Of a stretch of 64,000 nt of DNA, positions 8,200-14,982 are shown one piece after another; position 1 is the stretch's first letter, and each line of letters begins with the position of its first letter. The position numbers were made by a program, and so were the translations under genes. The DNA comes from Mariprofundus micogutta. Its GTDB lineage: Bacteria; Pseudomonadota; Zetaproteobacteria; Mariprofundales; Mariprofundaceae. The stretch covers positions 1-64,000 of the forward strand of contig NZ_BDFD01000013.1 of NCBI RefSeq assembly GCF_001895085.1, in the 5' to 3' direction. The notes under the pieces were generated by a model that was not told where the DNA came from, did no database searches, and saw only the letters and a program-made list of their open reading frames with translations.

Positions 8200-9441
8200 T
8201 TAGCTCGCCATAATCACAGGATACATAAACCTCACTTTCGCATCTGATTTCTTGCCCGAAAATGCCCCTGCCATTTTCACAGTGCTACTGCCATACCGTT
8301 TATTAATTTTATCCATGGTAAGAAATAGGCCAGCCTGTTTCTCATCAGTCTTCATAACGCCAAATAAGTCAGGTAGAGCATCTTCAGCATTGGTAATGTT
8401 TTCTGCAATTATGCCGCAAGCCCGATATAGCTCATTGGCCTGATAAAGATCGGTCACCATACCTTGAACGGAGCGGAAGATCCTGAAGTAGTTGTTTGTC
8501 GGGTACTCAAAATCAGCCTTGGCTGAAACCGAGCTGAAGTCTTTGAGTCTCATGAAAATAGTAATGCGTTTAATAAGAAGACGCTTTATCACAAGTTCCG
8601 TTGCCAGCCGAGTTATATGGCGGATCAGATGCGATATAATGGTTTTCTTGTTGCCTGTAACTTCTCCCATGCTGGCTGTTCTGGCCATGCTTTTGGGGAG
8701 CTGAGTGTGTAGCTCCAGTCCTATAGCTGTTATACCTTTCATCTCATGCCAGAGGTCGTTTCCGGCCTTTCCGAGGAGGTGTTTGATGGCCTCAAGATCA
8801 GCATTAACAAAGTCCATCGGAGTCTGAATGTTAGCTTTGTTCAAGGTTGAGAGCCGATTGGATCCAATGCCGCATACATCAGATAGTTCAACCCGTTCGA
8901 GAAACAGTTGAATCATGCTGGTTGGTACAATGGTTGTTCCATTCGGTTTATTATATTCCGATGCCATCTTTGCCAGAATCCGTGTGACCGAAACACCTAC
9001 TGACACTGTGATTCCGACCTCACGATGCACTGCACGCCGAATATCATGGGCGATACCTTTGTAGTCCTTCTTCCAGAGCAGTCTAGTGCCATTCAGATCG
9101 AGGAACCCTTCATCAATTGAATAGACCTCCATATCAGGGGAGTAACGCCTCAGAATTGAAAACATCTTCTCTGAGATCAGGCCATAGAAGCGGAAGTCTG
9201 CTGAAAGGTAGGTGGCATGTGGCATCAACTTCTTTGCTTCCCAAATCGGCATGCCTGTTTTAATGCCCACAGCCTTCGCGTCATAGGTCTTGGCTACCAC
9301 GCATGCATCTTGGCTGGAAAGAATGCATACAGGCGATCCTATGAGTTCTGGGCGACGTACCAGTTCACATGATGCGAAGAAGCAGTCGGCATCTATGTGG
9401 GCTATGGCGTTCGGCCAGTCGGGATCAGGGGAGGAGGTCAT
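8200..9441 (-). CDS. Y-family DNA polymerase (DinB/UmuC-type)
   Basis: This 413-residue translesion polymerase has the catalytic palm motifs IAHIDADCFFASCELVRRP near the N-terminus and YSIDEGFLDL (acidic pair) near residue 105. The helix-hairpin-helix region (LSDVCGIGSNRLSTL) and a little-finger domain follow. Start ATG 9441 (MTSSPDPDWP) is preferred to an upstream in-frame opening because the palm begins right after it. A perfect inverted repeat lies 12 bases upstream of the start codon, consistent with damage-inducible repression. It would insert nucleotides opposite DNA lesions. No umuD-like partner is adjacent. Confidence 0.88.
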   Translation of the reverse strand: MTSSPDPDWPNAIAHIDADCFFASCELVRRPELIGSPVCILSSQDACVVAKTYDAKAVGIKTGMPIWEAKKLMPHATYLSADFRFYGLISEKMFSILRRYSPDMEVYSIDEGFLDLNGTRLLWKKDYKGIAHDIRRAVHREVGITVSVGVSVTRILAKMASEYNKPNGTTIVPTSMIQLFLERVELSDVCGIGSNRLSTLNKANIQTPMDFVNADLEAIKHLLGKAGNDLWHEMKGITAIGLELHTQLPKSMARTASMGEVTGNKKTIISHLIRHITRLATELVIKRLLIKRITIFMRLKDFSSVSAKADFEYPTNNYFRIFRSVQGMVTDLYQANELYRACGIIAENITNAEDALPDLFGVMKTDEKQAGLFLTMDKINKRYGSSTVKMAGAFSGKKSDAKVRFMYPVIMAS

Positions 9442-9453
9442 GCGCGCATTGTA

Positions 9454-9469
9454 GTGTACGTTCGTACAC
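9454..9469 (-). promoter_or_regulatory. Palindromic operator upstream of the Y-family polymerase
   Basis: GTGTACG-TT-CGTACAC is a perfect 7-bp inverted repeat with a 2-base centre, starting 12 bases before the polymerase ATG. Position and symmetry suggest a repressor site. A LexA-type SOS box is the obvious candidate, though this is not the gamma-proteobacterial CTGT-N8-ACAG form. Confidence 0.55.
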
Positions 9470-9662
9470 CTATAAAGGGATAATAGGAGGGGATTGGCCA
9501 TCCACCATTACCTCTGCGGTTGATCTCGAACGAGATCTCGCATATGAATTGACTCAGTTTTGTTACCTCAAGGAACAGTTTTTTGTGGGAGTAGCTCTGA
9601 GGATGGAAGAAGGGAGGAAAAAGGGGTGAAAAACGGACACTGAGATTCAGCTATTATCGGCG

Positions 9663-9674
9663 CCCCCCCCCCCC
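9663..9674. repeat. Homopolymer of 12 cytosines
   Basis: An uninterrupted C12 tract (G12 on the minus strand) lies between the Y-polymerase promoter region and a small minus-strand ORF, 18 bases beyond that ORF's stop. Such tracts slip during replication and sequencing. It lies in no gene I can support. Confidence 0.9.
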
Positions 9675-9691
9675 GCAATTCGACACACATT

Positions 9692-9844
9692 TCAGCGTTC
9701 CAAAATCATAAGAAGCGGGTGGTCATTGGAGCGAAAATCAGAGGCCGGATTTCTGGCATCCGGAGATGTCATCACCACCATCATCAAGGTGAAAATCGAG
9801 AGGGCGATCTGGGGTGCGTTTCTGAGAGAGATGATTGACTTCAT
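9692..9844 (-). CDS. Small membrane or secreted protein (50 aa), unknown
   Basis: The ATG at 9844 is preceded on the minus strand by AAGGAG with 8 bases of spacing, a strong ribosome binding site. The 50-residue product begins MKSIISLRNA and has one hydrophobic segment (about residues 12-27). A polar tail (SPDARNPASDFRSND...) follows. That layout fits a signal peptide or membrane anchor. No family is recognised. It is possibly part of the accessory element. Confidence 0.45.
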   Translation of the reverse strand: MKSIISLRNAPQIALSIFTLMMVVMTSPDARNPASDFRSNDHPLLMILER

Positions 9845-10372
9845 GATAGCGACTCCTTCTTCACGAAGATGCTTTTTTGTGGGAAAACGGGAGAGAGATG
9901 ATTTGCCGAAAACATGCAAAATCAAATCTGAAGAATCGGCTCGAAAGGCGATGGGAAAAAAAGAGGGGACGGAGAGGTTGTGTTGCCGAAGGCAGGAGGG
10001 GTTGCATCTTGGATGCGGTTATTTTTTATCTCTCTTGAGATGGGTGTTTGGGCACCTGGTAGAGGGTTTTGGTGTCACTCTGGATTTGTTTGAGTTGTAG
10101 CTACACTTTTTGGTGTGAGACACTTTTTCAAAAAGAGGGTTGAAACACAAACCTCTATTAAAGGCTTTTGCGCCGTAGAGGTGGTTCGAAGTGTAGCTAC
10201 GCTGTCCCACGCGACACCCTGCTTGTCTCATGGGACAGGTGGGGTGTGGCGTCGCACATGGGTATTTGTCTCACGGCTAAAAGTCCAATGTTTTCAACAA
10301 AAACAAAAAAAACGGCTGATTAAGACCGGTTTCATTGCAGGTGTGTTTTTGTGTGTTTCAGGGGTGTCTTAG
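9845..10372. other. Non-coding stretch with structured repeats
   Basis: About 530 bases without a supported gene. Part of it (10096-10255) is rich in inverted repeats and is listed separately. The remainder is purine-rich on the plus strand (9950-10010), with short open frames that show no start signal or protein-like composition. Confidence 0.5.
10096..10255. repeat. Cluster of inverted repeats, possible structured RNA or origin-like site
   Basis: The motif GTGTAGCTAC or TGTAGCTACA occurs near 10096 and 10191. ACCTCTA (10151-10157) pairs with TAGAGGT (10176-10182). TGTCCCA (10203-10209) pairs with TGGGACA (10231-10237). GCGACACCC (10211-10219) can pair with GGGTGT...CGC (10242-10255), interleaved with the previous stem, a pseudoknot-type order. 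Stem CTTTTT/AAAAAG lies near 10122-10135. The density is well above the surroundings. It could be a regulatory RNA, an operator cluster or a replication or transfer site. Confidence 0.4.
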
Positions 10373-10803
10373 TTACCCCCAGAAGTCATTTGTATCGATT
10401 GATTTTGTGACAACCTCATCGTCAAATTCCTTGTATGCTTCCTCTCCATTTATCTGGTCGTTGGACAATTTTCGGATACAATCTTTGGTCCTTTCGTATA
10501 GTCTGAGAGGCTTCTTTTTGCCGTGATAGGAAGCTCTGGAATCTTATCTTCAACTGGATAGTTGACCGGAGGGTTCACAAAAGCATGGATGGTTTTGATG
10601 CGGCGAAGACCTCCATCACGGTAGGTTAGAGCCTCCCACAAATCGAGGTTGGCGAACATCTGAGAATGGACTAAATCATCGAGCTGTTCTGAGTATCCAT
10701 GGGTCATTGTTGTACGCACATCTTTGTTCGGATTTATGAACCTTTCAGCGCTGAATTTTTTACCTGATTCACCACCCATTTCAGCAGCCGAAATAATGCG
10801 CAT
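10373..10803 (-). pseudogene. Unknown protein gene interrupted by a -1 frameshift
   Basis: From ATG 10803 the frame encodes a protein-like 94-residue segment (...VNYPVEDKIPELPITA). It then becomes short and odd before stopping at 10450. At an A5 run (10515-10519 on the plus strand) the -1 frame continues as a clearly protein-like acidic tail (KKKPLRLYERTKD...NDFWG) to TAA at 10375-10373. An A6 run would give one 142-residue protein. It may be a true mutation, a sequencing deletion or recoding. The family is not recognised, and the ATG has no good ribosome binding site. Confidence 0.5.
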
Positions 10804-10904
10804 ATGAAATGTTATTTTAACGAAGAATTTTGCTGCTCATTGGCACCCTAAAAGCACTCCATTTTCATCAAAAGATGACGATCGATTTCCTCAGATAACC
10901 CATG

Positions 10905-11102
10905 TCACTCTTCACTACTGCTTGAAGAGTCCTGATTGTAAATTCCGAGCACCCAGAGGGTAATGCCACTTATACTCAGCAGCCCTAGCCTAGTGGGCTC
11001 CACCCCATCCACCTCAACCACAAATAACAAAACTGAGATCACGGTTAAGTATAATCCAAGATCACGGCACGATTGAAACACTATGTTTTTATTAATCATC
11101 AT
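10905..11102 (-). CDS. Small two-TM membrane protein (65 aa), unknown
   Basis: The product has two hydrophobic segments (about 14-30 and 40-55) joined by VEVDGVEPTRLG, and ends in a serine/acid-rich tail (QDSSSSSEE). GAGGTG precedes the ATG by 7 bases. No family is recognised. It belongs to the gene-poor region between tRNA-Arg and the copper genes. Confidence 0.5.
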   Translation of the reverse strand: MMINKNIVFQSCRDLGLYLTVISVLLFVVEVDGVEPTRLGLLSISGITLWVLGIYNQDSSSSSEE

Positions 11103-11482
11103 TTTTTACACCTCAAGTTTGGTAGGTATAATTTTTAAGCATGGAATAATTTTTTGAGGGATGATTCATGAAGGTTATTTGAATTCGCCAGTACTTTTGT
11201 CGGTATTTCTTAATATGAATGGGGGAGAGCCTAAACTATAGGATCAAAAAGGTTCGAAGATGTGAGTCCTTGAAACGCCACCTTACATTTCATGTGGCGC
11301 TTTTCGAGTACCGAAAGAGAATAAGACTCTCAGTCTCTTTTGATAAAATTTTATTCGATGGATTAGAGATCAGGGTTAGATCAGTTCTTTATTACCTTAA
11401 CACACTTTGATGGGAGTTTTCTAATCTCTTTTTTCAAGTTTATTCATTGTTTTTTAATCTTGGGAGGCATAACGTAGGCCGC
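11103..11482. other. Intergenic region before the Cu/Ag operon
   Basis: About 380 bases. It contains a terminator-like hairpin CGCCAC/GTGGCG (11276-11281 with 11294-11299) followed by CTTTT. Plus-strand open frames here lack ribosome binding sites. The promoter of the cus operon is presumably in the right half, but I could not pick out convincing -35/-10 boxes. Confidence 0.45.
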
Positions 11483-11908
11483 ATGTTGAATCGTAAACTG
11501 AACCTGCGTGGCCTTTCCCGACTGATGATCGGGCTGTTTGCCGTGCAGATTCTGGCAGCTGGATTTTGTCTGATTTCACCAGAATCACATACCGCTAATG
11601 CTCACGCTGCAGATATGCAGATGCCAATGTCCACTGACATGCTTGAGCATTGCGATGTGAATGCTGAAGCTGAATCCGGCCATGGTGATCATGGTTCTGC
11701 TTGCGCTCACTGTAACCAGCCGGACGAACTGGTGCAGAGCAAAGCTTCTACATTCAACATCGATTTCGATCTGCCTGTTATGCTGGTGGCATCTACCGAA
11801 ATAGTGCTGTCCGCTCCGGCTAGTATCGATCTAGCTGTGCGAACCCCCACAGGTCCACCGCGAAGTTCCACCCTTATCTACACAACCACTAAACGTATTC
11901 GTATTTAA
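11483..11908 (+). CDS. Secreted His-rich protein at head of the Cu/Ag operon
   Basis: This 141-residue protein has a membrane/signal segment (LMIGLFAVQILAAGFCLI, about residues 15-32) and a His/Met/Asp-rich middle (HAADMQMPMS..., GHGDHGSACAHCNQ) that could bind metal. Its C-terminal part ends in TGPPRSSTLIYTTTKRIRI. Small proteins of this layout precede heavy-metal RND operons (CzcI-like or DUF2946-like). Assignment is by layout and position only. The start ATG 11483 has GGGAGG somewhat far upstream (15 bases). The outer-membrane factor gene follows after 94 bases. Confidence 0.6.
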   Translation: MLNRKLNLRGLSRLMIGLFAVQILAAGFCLISPESHTANAHAADMQMPMSTDMLEHCDVNAEAESGHGDHGSACAHCNQPDELVQSKASTFNIDFDLPVMLVASTEIVLSAPASIDLAVRTPTGPPRSSTLIYTTTKRIRI

Positions 11909-12002
11909 AACCCACCTTCTGCCGATACCGCGATTCGACTGAATCGAGGTGCATGCCCCTGTGACTTTAAACAGGCATGCGCATCTTTTGCAGGAGGCCT
12001 TC

Positions 12003-13328
12003 ATGCCTTTATTTAAACCGCCTTTTTATAAACTACCTTTATTCAAAACCGGCTGGCTGTTGCTGGCACTGCTTTCCTATTCTTCTCTTGGCATAGCAAT
12101 ACCACTGACGCTCAAACAGGCTGAGGCGTTGGCATTAACCAGCAATCCAGCACTGCATGCTGCTGATAGTAACGCGGTAGCCATGGCTACCATTCCATCT
12201 CAGGTTAGCAGCCTGCCTGACCCGACACTTTCACTGAACGCAATGAATCTGCCAGTAGACTCATTCTCCACCACACAAGAAAACATGACTCAGCTGCAAC
12301 TGGGCATCTCTCAGAGTCTGCCATTTCCCGGCAAACTGGCTCTGAAAGCCGAGGCGGCAGAAAGCCTTGCTGGGGCTGCAGCCAGTAACCGCGATGAGTT
12401 ACGTCTGCTTCTACTACGTAATGTACGTATTCATTGGTGGAACCTGGCATATCTGGATAAAGCACTGATGCTGGTACAGAGCAATCAGGCTCTATTACGT
12501 AATCTGGTGAGGGTTTCAGAAGCCAAGTACAAAACCGGCTCCGGGCTTCAGCAGGATGTGCTACTGGCACAGTTGGAGCTATCTCACCTGTTGGAGAGGG
12601 AATTATCCCTGAAGACTCAACGCGAATTTCAGGTGGCAGAGCTCAATGCTCTGCTTGGCCGTGATTCAGTTGCTGCGCTTACATTGCCTGAGCAGTTACC
12701 TGAAATCATAAAGGTCACCCCGAATATTATTGCGTTAAAACAGTGGGCACGTGATAACCGACCCATGCTGACTTCTCTCAACCGCCATGTTGATGCAGCC
12801 GACAGTATGGTTGCTCTGGCTGAAAAAAATTATTACCCGGATTTTAAGCTGGGTGCGGTCTACGGTGTCAGGCAAGGCATCAATCCTGTGAGTCGCCAGT
12901 CACGTTCTGATCTCGGCAGCATTATGCTATCCATGACATTGCCTATATATACCGGCAATAAGCAGGACCGGGCTGTAGATCAACGTAAGGCTGAAAAGGC
13001 TAAAGCAGAGTATTCCTGGCAGGACGGAGTTAACCGGGTTAATGCCGAGATTGATGCAGCAGCTGCAGACTTGCGCATAACTCGAGAGCAATTATCCCTG
13101 TTCAAGCAGGGCATCATCCCGCAAGCGCGGCAGACCACAGCATCTATGCTGGCGGGATATCAGGTGAACAAGGTCGATTTCCTTAACCTTGTTCGAGCCC
13201 AGTTGGCCGAATTCAATAACGACATTCAATACTGGCAACTCTATGCCCGCGCAGCACAGGCCGAAGCTCGCCTTGCTGCTGCATCCGGTAAAAAACATCT
13301 GGAAAAGGACGTGATAAATCATGAATAA
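12003..13328 (+). CDS. cusC: Outer-membrane factor of Cu/Ag efflux (CusC/TolC family)
   Basis: This 441-residue TolC-family protein has a signal-like N-terminus (GWLLLALLSYSSLGIA), then two OEP repeats of long helices with strands (LTLKQAEALALTSNPALHAA, LQLGISQSLPFPGKL). It forms the outer-membrane channel of the tripartite pump. ATG 12003 is set by AGGAGG 5 bases upstream, so an earlier in-frame ATG at 11949 is not used. It overlaps the adaptor gene by 8 bases, so channel, adaptor and pump are one operon. Confidence 0.9.
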   Translation: MPLFKPPFYKLPLFKTGWLLLALLSYSSLGIAIPLTLKQAEALALTSNPALHAADSNAVAMATIPSQVSSLPDPTLSLNAMNLPVDSFSTTQENMTQLQLGISQSLPFPGKLALKAEAAESLAGAAASNRDELRLLLLRNVRIHWWNLAYLDKALMLVQSNQALLRNLVRVSEAKYKTGSGLQQDVLLAQLELSHLLERELSLKTQREFQVAELNALLGRDSVAALTLPEQLPEIIKVTPNIIALKQWARDNRPMLTSLNRHVDAADSMVALAEKNYYPDFKLGAVYGVRQGINPVSRQSRSDLGSIMLSMTLPIYTGNKQDRAVDQRKAEKAKAEYSWQDGVNRVNAEIDAAAADLRITREQLSLFKQGIIPQARQTTASMLAGYQVNKVDFLNLVRAQLAEFNNDIQYWQLYARAAQAEARLAAASGKKHLEKDVINHE

Positions 13329-14952
13329 AAACACACTGATGATGGTTGTAGCGGCTCTGGCTGCGGGCCTTGCAGGCGGTTACTTTTTCTCCGGCGCTGA
13401 GCAGAAAAGCAGTGGAGTTGAGCCTGTTGCAGGCGATGGCCCATGCCCCGATGGTTCCAAAGCATTGTCCTGGCGCAATCCGATGAATCCAGAGGTCACC
13501 TCGCCGGTATTCAGTAAAGATGAAATGGGCATGGACTATTTACCTATCTGTGCTGAGACCAAGAAAGAAAAGAAAATTCTATTTTATCGCAACCCGATGA
13601 ATCCAGCTATTACCTCACCCGTAGCGGCCCAGGATGAGATGGGTATGGATTATATCCCGGTTTATGAAGATGGTGGCAATGATGCGGTAGCAGGCACTGT
13701 CAGCATTGATCCAACCGTAGTTCAGAACATCGGTGTGCGTACAGTGAAGGCAAAGAAGAAGACCATCTCTCGTGATGTACGCACCGTTGGCCGTGTCACC
13801 TTTGATGAACAACGTGTGGCTCGCTTGCATCCCAAGGTTGAAGGTTGGGTAGAGAAACTGTTTATCGACAGGACCGGCGAGAAAGTAAGTAAAAATACCA
13901 TGCTGTTGGCTATCTATTCACCTCAGCTGGTGGCTAGTGGTGAAGAATATCTTCTGGCCCTGAAAAACTGGCAGACCCTGAAAAATAGCCCGTTTGCAGA
14001 TATCCGTGATGGAGCCAAACGACTGCTGAACACATCACTGGACCGGCTGAAACTACTTGATGTACCAGAGCATCAACTGAAACAGATTCGCGATACCGGT
14101 CGCGTACCAAAAGCACTGCATATCCATTCACCGTTCGATGGCATTGTCATGAATATCGGTGCCCGTGAAGGGCAACGTATTACGCCGGAAACCGAACTGT
14201 ACATGGTTGCCGATCTCTCCCGTGTCTGGGTGCAGGTGGATGTCTATGAGGATGAACTGCCCTGGGTACAGCTTGGTGATGAAGCAGAAATGCGATTGCC
14301 GTCCGTACCCGGTAAGGTGTTCAAGGGTAAACTCAGTTATATCTATCCTTATCTGGAAGGAAAAACCCGCACCAACAAGGTACGCATCGAATTCGCCAAT
14401 CCCGACCTGGCCCTGAAGCCGGACATGTTTGCCAATATCACCCTGAGAGCATCACGCACAGTTGATGCGATTGTGATTCCATCTGAAGCAATTGTACGTA
14501 CCGGAGCACGCGAGCAGGTGTTTGTTCAAAGGGCTCCCGGAAAGTTTGAACCGCGTGTAGTACAGCTGGGTCTCTCTTCTGACGGTGAAGTACAAGTCAC
14601 CTCCGGTATCAAAGCCGGTGAACAGGTCGTCACCAGCAGTCAATTCCTGATCGATTCCGAGTCCAAACTGAAAGAAGCCACCGCAAAAATGCTGGATGCG
14701 ATGAATGAACAACAAACTCCAGCTCCGGAAATGGATATGCAGATGGAAGGCATGGAAATGGACAGCAAAGAGATGGATATGGATGCCATGAATATGGGCA
14801 TGGATGGGAAGAACATGGATTCGATGGACCATTCGACAGGAGATCCGAATGGGACGGCCACAGGCCGCCCACAGGGTGAGGGGCAGGAGGCCCCGAATCA
14901 GATGCCCGCGGATAAACCTGCGCATCAGATGGAGCACCATCATGGCCACTAA
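13321..14952 (+). CDS. cusB: Periplasmic adaptor of Cu/Ag efflux (CusB family)
   Basis: This 543-residue membrane-fusion protein has an N-terminal anchor (about 5-25). Two heavy-metal-binding repeats of the RNPMNP...DEMGMDY type follow (about 51-80 and 88-117). Barrel-sandwich and beta-barrel domains come next (VGRVTFDEQRVARLHPKVEG, IHSPFDGIV, GTNKVRIEF-like). A Met/Asp/His-rich C-terminal tail runs from about residue 465 (MDMQMEGMEMDS...MEHHHGH). The methionines are suited to Cu(I)/Ag(I). It links CusA to CusC and passes metal to the pump. The long Met-rich tail is beyond the usual CusB length. Confidence 0.9.
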   Translation: MNKNTLMMVVAALAAGLAGGYFFSGAEQKSSGVEPVAGDGPCPDGSKALSWRNPMNPEVTSPVFSKDEMGMDYLPICAETKKEKKILFYRNPMNPAITSPVAAQDEMGMDYIPVYEDGGNDAVAGTVSIDPTVVQNIGVRTVKAKKKTISRDVRTVGRVTFDEQRVARLHPKVEGWVEKLFIDRTGEKVSKNTMLLAIYSPQLVASGEEYLLALKNWQTLKNSPFADIRDGAKRLLNTSLDRLKLLDVPEHQLKQIRDTGRVPKALHIHSPFDGIVMNIGAREGQRITPETELYMVADLSRVWVQVDVYEDELPWVQLGDEAEMRLPSVPGKVFKGKLSYIYPYLEGKTRTNKVRIEFANPDLALKPDMFANITLRASRTVDAIVIPSEAIVRTGAREQVFVQRAPGKFEPRVVQLGLSSDGEVQVTSGIKAGEQVVTSSQFLIDSESKLKEATAKMLDAMNEQQTPAPEMDMQMEGMEMDSKEMDMDAMNMGMDGKNMDSMDHSTGDPNGTATGRPQGEGQEAPNQMPADKPAHQMEHHHGH

Positions 14953-14982
14953 TGTTTCTAATACATTCAAGGTGAACAAACC

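Noticed and set aside
10515-10526. Programmed -1 ribosomal frameshift at the A-run of the 10373-10803 gene
   Set aside because: The zero-frame codons GCA AAA AGA do not form the X-XXY-YYZ heptamer, and no strong stimulatory hairpin follows. The other breaks in the window are also -1 without slippery sites, so recoding is not favoured.
10840-10856. Second sigma-54-like element (TGGCACC-CTAA-AAGCA)
   Set aside because: GG and GC spacing is right, but the -12 box lacks TT and no plus-strand gene follows. It is most likely chance.
11219-11410. 63-codon plus-strand frame before the Cu/Ag operon
   Set aside because: No ribosome binding site is present. It spans a terminator-like hairpin and has an unlikely composition. 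It is treated as intergenic.
13471-13668. Asn-for-Cys changes in the two CusB metal-binding repeats as a novelty
   Set aside because: The RNPMNP...DEMGMDY variant of this domain is a known form in CusB-like adaptors, so it is not unusual by itself.
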